From NCBI RefSeq assembly GCF_018080005.1, contig NZ_CP073015.1, positions 806,001 through 870,000 of the forward strand: a stretch of DNA of 64,000 nt. The letters run 5' to 3'. The stretch is from Flavobacterium sp. CS20 (GTDB taxonomy: Bacteria; Bacteroidota; Bacteroidia; Flavobacteriales; Flavobacteriaceae). The notes under the pieces were generated by a model, which was not told where the DNA came from, ran no database searches, and saw nothing but the letters and a program-made list of their open reading frames with translations. Of the stretch, positions 9,298 to 18,446 are shown piece by piece (position 1 is the stretch's first letter; every line of letters starts with the position of its first letter). Both the position numbers and the translations under genes were made by a program.

Positions 9298-10137
9298 ATG
9301 CAAGAACAGATTTACCAAAAAGAGACCAATAGAAATATCCCCAAGCTTATTGGGCAAAGTCTTCGCGATCTTAACAAATCTCGTTTTTTAGCATTTCAAT
9401 TAGCTAAAAGAGATATATCAGCTCAATACCGTCAATCCTATCTTGGCATTATATGGGCGTTTGTACCGCCTTTAGCCACTGCTTTTGTATGGATGTTTCT
9501 CAACTCTAGCGGAACTGTTGAATTAACCGATACCGGCATTCCTTATCCTGTATATGCTTTTGCTGGAACCTTGCTATGGTCTATTGTTACAGAAGCTATC
9601 AACTCACCTATACAAAGTACTACTGCGGCCAAGTCTATTTTAACTAAAATTAATTTCCCAAAAGAAGCCTTAATCACTTCGGGGATTTTAAAACTCTTAT
9701 TTAATTCATCGGTAAAAGTAATTTTACTTTTAATTTTTATATTTTTTTACGGTGTTAATCTCAGTTGGGGTTTATTGTTGTTTCCTTTTGCTATTCTTGG
9801 AGGCTTAATTGTGGGTAGTACTATTGGTCTATTGCTTACACCAATTGGCATGCTTTATCAAGACATCAGCAAGTTGATTACTTTCGGTATGCAATTTATC
9901 ATGTATGTCACACCTGTCGTGTTTGCTGTACCTGAATCGGGAACTATGAAAACGATTATGGAGATTAACCCTTTAACACCTATTATTACTGTAGGAAGAA
10001 ACCTTGCCGTAGGTTTACCGCCAACGTATTTAAGTTATTTTTTAATTGTTTTAGCGGCTTGTATTCCATTATTTTTTATTGCATTGGTGTTTTATCGCAT
10101 TTCAATTCCTATTTTTGTTGAACGATTAAGCGCATAA
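9298..10137 (+). CDS. wzm: ABC-2 type polysaccharide export permease (Wzm-like)
   Basis: The product (279 aa) is a membrane protein with about six hydrophobic segments. Its N-terminus shows the ABC-2 permease feature RDISAQYRQSYLGIIWAFV, typical of TagG/Wzm proteins that export O-antigen or teichoic chains. Near the C-terminus, NPLTPIITVGRNL is the usual conserved loop. It should form the inner membrane channel that pairs with the ATPase encoded 3 bp downstream, moving undecaprenyl-linked glycan to the periplasm. The start ATG at 9298 is followed directly by a conserved cytoplasmic N-terminus. Confidence 0.92.
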   Translation: MQEQIYQKETNRNIPKLIGQSLRDLNKSRFLAFQLAKRDISAQYRQSYLGIIWAFVPPLATAFVWMFLNSSGTVELTDTGIPYPVYAFAGTLLWSIVTEAINSPIQSTTAAKSILTKINFPKEALITSGILKLLFNSSVKVILLLIFIFFYGVNLSWGLLLFPFAILGGLIVGSTIGLLLTPIGMLYQDISKLITFGMQFIMYVTPVVFAVPESGTMKTIMEINPLTPIITVGRNLAVGLPPTYLSYFLIVLAACIPLFFIALVFYRISIPIFVERLSA

Positions 10138-10140
10138 TAT

Positions 10141-11388
10141 ATGAGTAAAACCTTGACTACACCTCAAACTCAAAATAAAATCAATACTTCTCAAGAAGTG
10201 TTGGTAGAGGTTAACGGCTTGTCTAAAAAGTTTTGCAAAGACCTTAAAACTAGCCTTTGGTATGGTGTTAAAGATTTAATTTCAGGCTATTCGGGTAATA
10301 AAAAGAAACGCGAACTCCGACCTAAAGAATTTTGGGCTGTAAAAGACATTAGTTTTACCTTAAAACGTGGCGAATGTCTCGGCTTAATTGGTCATAATGG
10401 GGCAGGTAAATCAACTTTACTCAAAATCCTCAACGGTCTGATCAACCCTGACGAAGGACAAGTGAAAATGCGAGGTCGAGTAGGGGCTTTAATAGAACTC
10501 GGTGCAGGATTTAATCCTGTTTTGACTGGTCGAGAAAACATTTACAACAATGGAGCAATACTCGGTTTTACAAGAAAAGAAATAGACCAAAAACTCCAAA
10601 CCATTATAGGTTTTGCGGAGTTAGAAGAGTTTATTGACATGCCTGTTCGCAATTATTCCAGCGGAATGAAAGTACGCTTGGGTTTTGCCGTAGCTACCCA
10701 AATGGAACCTGATATACTGATTATTGATGAAGTGTTGGCGGTTGGGGATATGGGTTTTGTGCTTAAGTGCTTTAAAACTATTGATACTATTTTACCACAT
10801 ACAGCAATAATTTTTGTATCGCATTCTATGCCGATGGTTTCCCGAATTTGTAACCAAATTATTTTAATGGATAAAGGTCAAGCTAAATTTCAAGGTGATG
10901 ATGTTTCTAAGGCAATTGATTTGTATTATACACGTTTTACAACAAACAATTCAAATGTTGTTTTCACGGATAAATCTTTAAAAATCTTAAAAGCAAAAGT
11001 GCTTAGTAAATATTCAGAAAGAAAAGTGCCAATATTAAAATGGGGTGATGACTTAGAGCTTGAATTAGAAATTGAAATCCTTGATGATATTGATAATACT
11101 TTTCAAATAGATGTTATATTTTATGATAAGGAACAGAGACCAATTGCTTCACTAAAAAGAGATACTAGTTTTAATTATAAAAGTTTAATTAAAAGCTCAA
11201 AATTAAAAATTTTACTAAAACATCATAAATTACAATTCTCTCAAGGTATATATTCAATAAACATTTCTATTGTTGATCAATTTGGTCCTAAGTACAGAGT
11301 AAATTCAATTTGCGAATTTCAGATAACTAATAATCAACACGTTTGGCGACCTTTTATGCTTAACTCAAAAGTTATAAATTTAAACTAA
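10141..11388 (+). CDS. wzt: ABC-type polysaccharide export ATPase with C-terminal Wzt-like domain
   Basis: The first 260 residues are an ABC ATPase: Walker A GHNGAGKST (about 83-91), signature YSSGMKVRLGFA (about 173), Walker B ILIIDEVLAVGD (about 193) and the switch histidine in FVSHS. A second domain (about 265-415) of beta-strand character resembles the carbohydrate-binding domain of Wzt, which recognises the modified end of the finished glycan before export. It pairs with the permease upstream. From the middle of this gene onward the DNA is more AT-rich than the Wza/Wzc part, which would fit replacement of the downstream sugar genes by transfer. Confidence 0.92.
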   Translation: MSKTLTTPQTQNKINTSQEVLVEVNGLSKKFCKDLKTSLWYGVKDLISGYSGNKKKRELRPKEFWAVKDISFTLKRGECLGLIGHNGAGKSTLLKILNGLINPDEGQVKMRGRVGALIELGAGFNPVLTGRENIYNNGAILGFTRKEIDQKLQTIIGFAELEEFIDMPVRNYSSGMKVRLGFAVATQMEPDILIIDEVLAVGDMGFVLKCFKTIDTILPHTAIIFVSHSMPMVSRICNQIILMDKGQAKFQGDDVSKAIDLYYTRFTTNNSNVVFTDKSLKILKAKVLSKYSERKVPILKWGDDLELELEIEILDDIDNTFQIDVIFYDKEQRPIASLKRDTSFNYKSLIKSSKLKILLKHHKLQFSQGIYSINISIVDQFGPKYRVNSICEFQITNNQHVWRPFMLNSKVINLN

Positions 11389-11392
11389 AAGT

Positions 11393-12199
11393 ATGAAAGT
11401 TGATATATTTATTGTTGGGGAGCAAAAATGTGGAACAACAGCCTTACATAAGTTTTTAACCCAACATCCACAAATAAAATCTGGAAAACAAAAAGAAATC
11501 GATTTTTTTAGTTACGATGGTTTGTACAATAAGGGGATAGATTATTACCATTCTTTATTTACATGTAGTCTTTATGAGAAGTATGTCAAGAAGATTAAAC
11601 TCATAGATGCGTCACCGTCTTACTTATCTTCTGGTGAAAAAACAGCATCTAGGATATATGACTATAATAAAGACGCTTACATTATTATAATGTTGAGAAA
11701 TCCAATAGAAAGAGCTTTTAGTGCCTACATGATGTATAAAAACAGATTTAAAGAAAGTAATGTAAACTGGTGGTTTGAATGGAAAAGAAAAAGAGGCGAA
11801 GACGTATCTAATGTAAAAAGACGTAGTTTAGAAAGTTATACAAATTTTGACACTTTTATTGAAGAAGAATTAGTGATGTTAAAAAACAATAATGAAATTG
11901 AGTGTCCTACACTATTAAATGGTTTTTACTACAAAAAGATTTTAAACTATTTGAAATTGTTTAATAATGTTTATATAGTTGAAAATAAGAAGTTATCTAA
12001 TAAAACAGAAACTACTTTGAATCAAATTGAAAAATATTTAAATGTAAAACCTTATAATTGGTCTCAACTTACTAATAATAAAATATTTGTAGGTAATTAT
12101 GATGAAACTATCAAAAGAGAGACTCAAGATAAATTAAAAGCCTTCTATGAAAAGGATGTTGTAAAGATTAAAAATAAACTTAATATTGATTTGTTCTAA
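11393..12199 (+). CDS. Sulfotransferase (PAPS-dependent)
   Basis: The 268-residue product begins with GEQKCGTTALHKFL, the 5'-phosphosulfate-binding loop of PAPS-dependent sulfotransferases (residues 9-22). The 3'-phosphate-binding motif is LRNPIERAFSAY (about 101-112). Both cofactor motifs are intact. It should add sulfate to a sugar hydroxyl in the cytoplasm, as seen in marine bacteria that make sulfated polysaccharides. It starts 4 bp after wzt and overlaps the next gene by one base (TAATG). Confidence 0.88.
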   Translation: MKVDIFIVGEQKCGTTALHKFLTQHPQIKSGKQKEIDFFSYDGLYNKGIDYYHSLFTCSLYEKYVKKIKLIDASPSYLSSGEKTASRIYDYNKDAYIIIMLRNPIERAFSAYMMYKNRFKESNVNWWFEWKRKRGEDVSNVKRRSLESYTNFDTFIEEELVMLKNNNEIECPTLLNGFYYKKILNYLKLFNNVYIVENKKLSNKTETTLNQIEKYLNVKPYNWSQLTNNKIFVGNYDETIKRETQDKLKAFYEKDVVKIKNKLNIDLF

Positions 12200-12819
12200 T
12201 GCCAACCCCTAATTTAATTATCCCAGGTTTCCTTAAAAGCGATACATCTAGCTTATTTGATTATTTATGTCAACACCACGATATTTTTCGGTCAAAATTC
12301 AAAAAACCACATATTTATGCTTTTGATGATAGGTATAAAAATAGATTTACAAATCAAGGTGATTTTAATTTTAAAAAAATGTACAGTAAGTCTAAAACTT
12401 TTAAATTTATACCAGATGCAAGTAATATCTATGTGATTTCTAAATATGGTAAGCAATTAAAAAAATGTTTTACCTTATTTGACAAGAATCCAATTTTTGT
12501 TCTAAGTTTTGAGAGTTTAAAAAACAATTTTGTGCAAACAATAAATAATATTTTTGGTTTTTTAGAATTAGAACCTGTTGTCATTGATAAAGCACAAAAA
12601 AATAAAACTCCAACTCATAGGATCATTAAAAGAAAAATTCCAACAAATATTAAACTATTAGAGAAAAAGGTAGGTTTAAATTTAATTACTGATTCTTTGT
12701 TATTTAATAAAAAATTAAAGCCGCTTGTTTTTATTGAACAAGATGGAATATTTATATTTGATTTACTAAAAAATAATGTTGAATTACTTAAGAAGCTTAA
12801 TTTAATATTCCCCAAATAG
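12199..12819 (+). pseudogene. Sulfotransferase remnant with internal in-frame deletion
   Basis: The start PNLIIPGFLKSDTSSLFDYL looks like a sulfotransferase 5'-phosphosulfate loop, but the glycine expected in SGTSSL is Asp. The next 60 residues fit the family. The text then jumps to ISKYGKQLKKCFTLFD and PIFVLSFESLKNNF, which normally lie near the C-terminus. The middle part, with the 3'-phosphate-binding RNPxxRxxS motif, is absent. At 206 aa it is about 80-100 residues short. No frameshift is needed to explain this, so an in-frame deletion is most likely and the protein is probably inactive. It is sandwiched between an intact sulfotransferase and a truncated ketoisomerase, marking a zone of decay. 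Confidence 0.75.
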
Positions 12820-12842
12820 GAAACCGTTAATAAATTCATTTG

Positions 12843-13058
12843 ATGAAAGTTAAAAAACTAGATTTGCCAAAAATCTCAGATGAGCGTGGAGACCTTGCTT
12901 TTATTGAAGATGGTGTAGGCTTGCCATTTCAATTAAAACGTTTATTATGGACTTACGATTTAAAAATCCCTTTTAAACGTGGTGGTCATATCTATAAAAC
13001 ACAAAACGAAGACATTTGTGTTGTTTCAGGAAGTGCAGATTTAGTCATAAGATATTAA
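12843..13058 (+). pseudogene. Truncated FdtA/QdtA-type sugar ketoisomerase (cupin)
   Basis: From ATG 12843 the product is only 71 residues. It matches the N-terminal half of dTDP-4-keto-6-deoxyglucose 3,4-ketoisomerases: ISDERGDLAFIED, then LPFQLKRLLWTYDL, RGGHIYKT and VVSGSADL. Family members are about 130-150 residues, and an intact one is encoded at 13944. The reading frame stops at the point where the second half of the cupin barrel should begin. In the expected RGGHAHK motif the second His is replaced by Tyr. This is a truncated copy, not likely functional. Confidence 0.75.
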
Positions 13059-13120
13059 GTATAATAAAAGAATGTATAGTGTTGTTTATAAGAAGTTAAA
13101 ATGGAATATTGAAAATTATA

Positions 13121-13951
13121 ATGATGCCTAAAAAACTATTAATACATCTTGGACCTCCAAAAACCGCAACAACGTCACTTCAACATTGGATATATGACAA
13201 TCAAAACAGCTATACTTATTTAGGAATAAACCAGCCCAGAAGACCTAAGGATAATATTGTTTATAATAAGTTTTGGTTATTCTTAAATAATAAAATGACC
13301 TGTAAAGAGTTAATTGAATTTTTAGAAAATATAAAGACTAAACAAGTTTTAATTTTTTCTGAAGAAATGATTTTAACTGATAACTGGAAAAATAAATTAA
13401 ATCGCTTGGCAGAGTTGAAAAATCATTTTGATTTACATTTAGCTTATTGTTACCGCCCTACAACAAAGGCATTACCATCTTATTATGCTGAAATACATTC
13501 CGAACTACCACTAGCAATGAAAAACAGTTATGAATTATTTCTTAAAGACGATAGAGTTGGAGCATATGATTTAGAAAAAATCTTAGATGCAATTACTGAA
13601 AAAAAACTAAGTTTGAATATTTTTAAATTTGAAGAATTAATCAAAAATACTCTTACATTAAATAGTGTTTTTAATACTTCTTTTAAGGGGTTTGATTTTA
13701 ACAAAAATATTGAAATATCTAAAGAGAATTCGAGAAAAAATAAATCAGGAAACATTTATGAGGTAATCGATAAAAAACCTAAATATCCAACTAAATTAAA
13801 GTCTCTTTTGATAAAAATAGAAAAAAAGTTTAATATTAGTTTTAAAGGAGTTTTTCAAAAAAACTACTACATCAAAATAGACAGTTCTGTTAAAGTGGAT
13901 GAGCTTTCAAAAAAAAACAAGATCTTCTTCAAAAAGTATATTGATGAATAA
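13121..13951 (+). CDS. Sulfotransferase-like protein
   Basis: From ATG 13121 (an upstream in-frame TTG at 13109 is less likely) the product is 276 residues. It opens with LLIHLGPPKTATTSLQHWI, a phosphosulfate-binding loop of the P-loop sulfotransferase fold, variant KTATTSLQ. YCYRPTTKALPSYY around residue 110 may be the 3'-phosphate site. The rest has no familiar motif and is rich in Lys and Asn. It sits between the truncated and intact ketoisomerase genes and overlaps the latter by 8 bp. The fold assignment is fair and the substrate is unknown. Confidence 0.65.
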   Translation: MMPKKLLIHLGPPKTATTSLQHWIYDNQNSYTYLGINQPRRPKDNIVYNKFWLFLNNKMTCKELIEFLENIKTKQVLIFSEEMILTDNWKNKLNRLAELKNHFDLHLAYCYRPTTKALPSYYAEIHSELPLAMKNSYELFLKDDRVGAYDLEKILDAITEKKLSLNIFKFEELIKNTLTLNSVFNTSFKGFDFNKNIEISKENSRKNKSGNIYEVIDKKPKYPTKLKSLLIKIEKKFNISFKGVFQKNYYIKIDSSVKVDELSKKNKIFFKKYIDE

Positions 13952-14345
13952 TAAACAACCTCATATCATAGAATTAAACTCTATTGGTTCTTCTGATTTG
14001 GGCTACATTACGATAGCTGAACAACAGGGTAATATTCCCTTTGAAATCAAACGTATATATTGGACGTATTATACGCCTAATCAAGTAACTCGTGGTCATC
14101 ATGCTCATAAAACTTTAGAGCAATGTATTTTTGCAGTTAGTGGGCAAATTGAGTTTGAGTTAATAAATAAGAATGGCGAAAAATCTAAATTTTTACTAGA
14201 TTCTCCAGACCAAGGTCTTTATATACCACCGATGCATTGGCGAACCATTAAATTTTCTCATAATGCCGTTTTATTGTGTCTAGCATCAGATTTATATAAC
14301 GAAAGCGATTATATTAGAAATTATAACAATTTTTTAAATTTATAG
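13944..14345 (+). CDS. dTDP-4-keto-6-deoxyglucose 3,4-ketoisomerase (FdtA/QdtA/WxcM family)
   Basis: The start ATG at 13944 gives 133 residues, the usual family length, and overlaps the previous stop by 8 bp. An upstream in-frame start at 13899 would only add residues encoded inside the previous gene. The cupin motifs RGHHAHKTLEQ (metal or catalytic histidines), AVSGQIEFEL and YIPPMHWRTI are all present. The enzyme converts dTDP-4-keto-6-deoxyglucose to the 3-keto sugar for transamination at C3. Whether the product is the galacto (FdtA) or gluco (QdtA) isomer cannot be told by eye. It leads a tightly packed group with the MaoC, acyltransferase and aminotransferase genes. Confidence 0.85.
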   Translation: MNNKQPHIIELNSIGSSDLGYITIAEQQGNIPFEIKRIYWTYYTPNQVTRGHHAHKTLEQCIFAVSGQIEFELINKNGEKSKFLLDSPDQGLYIPPMHWRTIKFSHNAVLLCLASDLYNESDYIRNYNNFLNL

Positions 14346-14346
14346 C

Positions 14347-14751
14347 ATGAAAAATAAAATAGGAGACTACTATGAACTAAAAAGTAAATTTACTTCAGAA
14401 GATGTTAATCAATTTGCAAAAATAAGTGGTGATTTTAACCCCGTTCATCTAAATGAAGATTTCGCTAAGAATACCGTATTTAAAAAACGAATTGTACATG
14501 GTTTTTTATATGGTTCTACGATAAGTTCAATAATTGCAAATAAATTACCTGGGCTAGGTAGTATATATATGTATCAAGATATGAAATTTGTTAATCCAGT
14601 ATATCATAATGAAGAATTATTATCTAAAGTTGAAATAATTGAAATTGATTATGAAAAAGATATTTATATTTTGGACACTTCAATTTTAAAAGCTAAAACT
14701 AAAATTGAAGTATTAATAGGCAAAGCAAAAATCAAATATTTTGGAAAATAA
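14347..14751 (+). CDS. MaoC-type (R)-specific enoyl-CoA hydratase-like protein
   Basis: The 134-residue product is a single hot-dog domain of the MaoC/PhaJ family. ISGDFNPVHL carries the catalytic Asp29 and His34, and RIVHGFLYGS follows as in (R)-hydratases. FVNPVYHNEEL is the usual strand after the active site. Such enzymes add water to 2-enoyl-CoA to give (R)-3-hydroxyacyl-CoA in the cytoplasm. Its position, 1 bp after the ketoisomerase and overlapping the LpxA-like acyltransferase by 11 bp, suggests that it supplies or remodels the acyl group put on the amino sugar. The family call is firm; the role in sugar acylation is inferred. Confidence 0.82.
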   Translation: MKNKIGDYYELKSKFTSEDVNQFAKISGDFNPVHLNEDFAKNTVFKKRIVHGFLYGSTISSIIANKLPGLGSIYMYQDMKFVNPVYHNEELLSKVEIIEIDYEKDIYILDTSILKAKTKIEVLIGKAKIKYFGK

Positions 14752-15424
14752 AATACATAAAACAGTATTAATTGATGATGACGTTATCTTGGGTAAAAAT
14801 AATATCATACATCCAAACACTATAATACAAGGACTGACAAAAATAGGAGACAATAATATTATTGGGCCTAATGTAATAATTGGTTCACTTGGACAGGATA
14901 CAAGAAATCCAAGATATGACTATTCAAATTGCAAAATAGAAATTGGCAATAATAACATTATTAGAGAATTTACAGCTATTCAAAAACCTTGTTACGAAAA
15001 TTTAACTTTTATTGGTAATAACGTGTTTTTAATGCAAAGTGTATATATACCACATGATGCTCATATTTATGATAATGTGGTTATAACGCCGATGTGTGTA
15101 TTAGCTGGTATTACAAGAATACTAGATGGAGCAAATATAGGAATGGGTGCAACTATAAATCAATATAATGTTATTGGGCAATATTCTATTATTGCAACTG
15201 GTTCAGCTACAATGAATAATGTAAAACCCTTTTCAAAATACATACCAGGAAAAAAAATTAGTGTTAATAAATATGCTATTGAAAAATATGGCTTTGAAGA
15301 GCAAATTGATGAGATAACTAAATATGTCATTGAAGATATTTTCCCAAAGAATGATATTATAGTATCAATCATAGAAAAATTTAATACTTTACATTTCAAA
15401 TCTGGCCGTAAAATATATAAATGA
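14741..15424 (+). CDS. LpxA-like left-handed beta-helix N-acyltransferase
   Basis: The product (227 aa) is built of hexapeptide repeats, for example [14 protein letters not shown] and [10 protein letters not shown], followed by a C-terminal helical part. [13 protein letters not shown] places a histidine (about residue 105) like the catalytic His of LpxA. The segment [20 protein letters not shown] and the KYIPGKK motif also resemble LpxA rather than the short acetyltransferases FdtC/QdtC. This hints at a longer acyl donor than acetyl. The start is TTG at 14741, overlapping the hydratase gene by 11 bp, and its TGA overlaps the next ATG by 4 bp. It should acylate the 3-amino group made by the downstream aminotransferase. 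Confidence 0.8.
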   Translation: MENKIHKTVLIDDDVILGKNNIIHPNTIIQGLTKIGDNNIIGPNVIIGSLGQDTRNPRYDYSNCKIEIGNNNIIREFTAIQKPCYENLTFIGNNVFLMQSVYIPHDAHIYDNVVITPMCVLAGITRILDGANIGMGATINQYNVIGQYSIIATGSATMNNVKPFSKYIPGKKISVNKYAIEKYGFEEQIDEITKYVIEDIFPKNDIIVSIIEKFNTLHFKSGRKIYK

Positions 15425-16518
15425 TTAAATTTCTAGACCTTAAAGCCATTAACGACCAGTATCGAGATGAACTAAACCAAGTTATGCAAAACGTTTTAGA
15501 TTCAGGTTGGTATATCAAAGGGCAATCAGTTAAAAATTTTGAAGCAAACTTTGCCAAATATTGTGGGGTTAAACATTGTGTTGGTGTTGCCAATGGTTTA
15601 GACGCTTTAATTTTAATTTTTAAAGCCTTAATAATTCAAGGAAGACTTAATGAAGGTGATGAGGTTATTGTGCCTGCCAACACCTATATTGCCAGTATTT
15701 TAGCGCTTACAGAAAACAACTTAAAACCTGTTTTGGTGGAGCCAGACGAATCCTCGTTTAATTTGAGTATAAAAGGTATTAAATCGAATATGTCAACTCA
15801 AACTAAAGCCATTTTAAGCGTGCATTTATACGGCCAATTGGCAGAGGATGTTAGCGATTTTTGTAAAGACAATAATTTATTATTAATTGAAGATCTTGCT
15901 CAAGCACATGGGGGTGAAAACGCTCAAGGTAAAAAAGCTGGAAGTTTTGGCGTAGTCGCAGGTTTTTCGTTTTACCCAGGTAAAAATCTTGGCGCTTTAG
16001 GTGATGCTGGTGCCGTAACCACAAACGATAAAGATTTGGCCGATTTGATTAGTCAACTTGGTAATTATGGCAGTGAAAAGAAATACCATAATTCCCAACA
16101 AGGCGTCAACTCTCGATTGGACGAACTGCATACCGCTATTTTAAACGTTAAATTAAAATATATTGACCAAGAGATTGTTAAAAGAAGAGAAGCGGCTTTA
16201 TATTATCAAGAACACATCAACAATCCCAAAATTCAAAAACCAAATTGGAATGTAGAAGTAAATAATCATGTGTTTCATTTGTATGTCATTAGATGTAAAG
16301 AAAGAGATATTTTACAAACCTATTTACAGGATAAAGGCATACAAACTGTAATTCATTATCCCATTCCACCTCACAAACAGAAAGCCTACTCGAACTGGAA
16401 TACTTTATCTTTTCCTATAACAGAACAAATTCACAAAGAAGTTTTAAGCTTGCCAATAAGCTCCATTATTACAAAAGAAGAACAAAACCAAGTGATTAAT
16501 GCTTTAAATGAGTTTTAA
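15421..16518 (+). CDS. DegT/DnrJ/EryC1 aminotransferase for dTDP-3-amino-3,6-dideoxyhexose (FdtB/QdtB type)
   Basis: The 365-residue protein has the fold and motifs of PLP-dependent sugar aminotransferases: [29 protein letters not shown] and the PLP lysine in [15 protein letters not shown] (about Lys188). The C-terminus ends with the usual HYPIPPHKQ and LPISSIIT segments. It would transaminate the 3-keto sugar made by the cupin isomerase using glutamate. It overlaps the acyltransferase by 4 bp and is followed one base later by a glycosyltransferase, so the four sugar genes and the transferases are probably one transcript. Confidence 0.9.
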   Translation: MIKFLDLKAINDQYRDELNQVMQNVLDSGWYIKGQSVKNFEANFAKYCGVKHCVGVANGLDALILIFKALIIQGRLNEGDEVIVPANTYIASILALTENNLKPVLVEPDESSFNLSIKGIKSNMSTQTKAILSVHLYGQLAEDVSDFCKDNNLLLIEDLAQAHGGENAQGKKAGSFGVVAGFSFYPGKNLGALGDAGAVTTNDKDLADLISQLGNYGSEKKYHNSQQGVNSRLDELHTAILNVKLKYIDQEIVKRREAALYYQEHINNPKIQKPNWNVEVNNHVFHLYVIRCKERDILQTYLQDKGIQTVIHYPIPPHKQKAYSNWNTLSFPITEQIHKEVLSLPISSIITKEEQNQVINALNEF

Positions 16519-17448
16519 ATGAAGAAATTACCTTTGGTTTCTATAATAGCGGTTTGTTATAATCATGCTAAGTATGTAATTGAAACTTTAGAAAGTATCA
16601 AAAATCAGACTTACTCTAATATTGAGCTGATTATTATGGATGATTGTTCAACAGATAATTCTGTAGAGGTCATTAAGTTATGGATTAAGAAAACAAATTA
16701 TCCTTGTCGATTAATTGCTCACCAAGAAAATCAAGGCTTATGCAAAACTTTAAATGAAGCTTTAAGACTTATAAAAGGTGAGTATTATCAAGGTCTAGCT
16801 TGTGACGATGTTATTCTTAAAGAAAAAATCAAGACTCAAGTTAAACTTTTTAAAGAATTAAAAGATGAATATGCCGTTATTTATAGTGATGCCTATTTAA
16901 TGAATGATAAAAGCCAACTGTATTATGGTAATTTTATACAAAGATATAAACCTAAGATTTTAGAAGTACCATACGGCAATATATATCAAGAATTGATTAA
17001 TACTAACTTTATACCTGCAATGTCAGTTTTAATTAAAACAGATTTAGTTAGAAAAATAGATGGCTATGATGAAAAATTAACTTACGAAGATTACGATTTA
17101 TGGCTAAGATTAGCCAAAAATTACAAATTTTATTTTTCAAATTATAAATCATGTAAGTACAGAATTCATGATAATAATATGCATACCTCTTCAAAGTTTG
17201 ATGAAGTATCAACAATTAACACCTTCTATATTTTTAAAAAACATATTGGTAATTCAATTGCTAGAAGAAAAGTTATAAATTCAATCTACAAAATGTATAA
17301 AAACGGTAATTACCTTGCTCATAAAAACGAAATAATTTTAATTAAAATAAATAATCCTTATTCAAAGTATATTAAAAGAGATATCAGTTTTAAAAACTAT
17401 TCAAGAATTAAAAGAATTAAGTCATTTTTAAAATTTAAATTTTTATAA
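16519..17448 (+). CDS. Glycosyltransferase family 2
   Basis: This 309-residue protein has the GT-A fold of family 2: VSIIAVCYNHAKYVIETLES at the N-terminus, MDDCSTDNS for nucleotide binding, and ACDDVILKEK in the DXD position. YEDYDLWLRLA near residue 195 is the conserved ED region. A basic C-terminal tail follows. It should transfer a sugar from a nucleotide donor to the growing lipid-linked repeat unit at the cytoplasmic membrane. It directly follows the aminotransferase, so a role in adding the acylamino sugar is possible but not shown. Confidence 0.88.
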   Translation: MKKLPLVSIIAVCYNHAKYVIETLESIKNQTYSNIELIIMDDCSTDNSVEVIKLWIKKTNYPCRLIAHQENQGLCKTLNEALRLIKGEYYQGLACDDVILKEKIKTQVKLFKELKDEYAVIYSDAYLMNDKSQLYYGNFIQRYKPKILEVPYGNIYQELINTNFIPAMSVLIKTDLVRKIDGYDEKLTYEDYDLWLRLAKNYKFYFSNYKSCKYRIHDNNMHTSSKFDEVSTINTFYIFKKHIGNSIARRKVINSIYKMYKNGNYLAHKNEIILIKINNPYSKYIKRDISFKNYSRIKRIKSFLKFKFL

Positions 17449-17450
17449 CA

Positions 17451-18446
17451 ATGCCTACAGCATTCACTATATGTGCTAATAACTATCTTGCTCACGCAAA
17501 GACTTTAGCTCTATCGTATAAAGAATTTCATCCTAGTCATAAATTTGTTACGGCAATTTTAGATCAACCTGATCAAAACATTGATTATAAGTCTTTAGGA
17601 GCAGATAAGGTTGTATGGATACACGAACTTTTGCCAGAGTTAATAGGTGAAATAAAAGAGACCTACAGCATAGCAGAAATTTGTACAGTTGTAAAACCAG
17701 AACTTTTTAAATATTTTTTTAATTTAGGGGAAGAAACCATTTTGTATATTGACCCAGATATTAAAATCTTTTCAAAATTTATTGAGGTATTTTCAGAATT
17801 AGAAAAAAACGATATGGTGCTTACGCCTCATATCTGCGACCCAACACCAGAAATAGGCCATCCACAAGACAAAGATTTAATGCGAACAGGTATTTATAAC
17901 TTAGGCTTTTTAGCTCTTAACAAAACTCAAAAAACACAATTGTTTCTAGATTGGTGGGATAAGAGATGTAAAAAATATGGTTATCACGATTTAAAAAAGG
18001 GCTACTTTTACGATCAGATTTGGTTGGGTTATGCACCTGCTTTCTTAGATAAAGTGTTTATATTAAGACATTTAGGTTATAACGTTGCTAATTGGAATTT
18101 ACACGAAAGAAAAGTAATTCAAGATAATGAAATCTATTTTATAAATGATAAAAATACGCCTTTACGTTTTTTTCATTATAGCCATTTTAAAATGGAAAAA
18201 CTACCAATATTAGCTTCTTATAATAAAAATTTCACTTTAGATAATAGGTTAGATATTGTGGCACCATATATGGAGTACAAGCAAGATTTGCTCGATAATG
18301 ATTATGAAAAATTAAAGACCATTGATTATTTTTTTGGAAAGAAACCAAGCATTGATAACAATAAAAAACAAGCTCGCATTAGCAGGACAAAAACAGCATT
18401 TAAATTGTTTAAAAAATCTGCTCGTATTTTAATAAAAGGTAAATAA
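17451..18446 (+). CDS. GT8-like glycosyltransferase (GT-A fold)
   Basis: The product (331 aa) starts FTICANNYLAHAKTLALSY and contains YIDPDIKIF (about residue 100), a DXD-type metal and nucleotide-sugar site. TGIYNLGFLALNK and YDQIWLGYAP are features of family 8-like transferases. The second half includes a histidine-rich FFHYSHFK region, as in other capsule-type members. It lies 2 bp after one family 2 enzyme and directly before another. Donor and acceptor are unknown. Confidence 0.75.
   Translation: MPTAFTICANNYLAHAKTLALSYKEFHPSHKFVTAILDQPDQNIDYKSLGADKVVWIHELLPELIGEIKETYSIAEICTVVKPELFKYFFNLGEETILYIDPDIKIFSKFIEVFSELEKNDMVLTPHICDPTPEIGHPQDKDLMRTGIYNLGFLALNKTQKTQLFLDWWDKRCKKYGYHDLKKGYFYDQIWLGYAPAFLDKVFILRHLGYNVANWNLHERKVIQDNEIYFINDKNTPLRFFHYSHFKMEKLPILASYNKNFTLDNRLDIVAPYMEYKQDLLDNDYEKLKTIDYFFGKKPSIDNNKKQARISRTKTAFKLFKKSARILIKGK

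Noticed and set aside
13059..13120. 19-codon frame beginning ATGTATAGTGTTG after the truncated ketoisomerase
   Set aside because: Too short, no family resemblance, and not in the frame of the lost cupin half.
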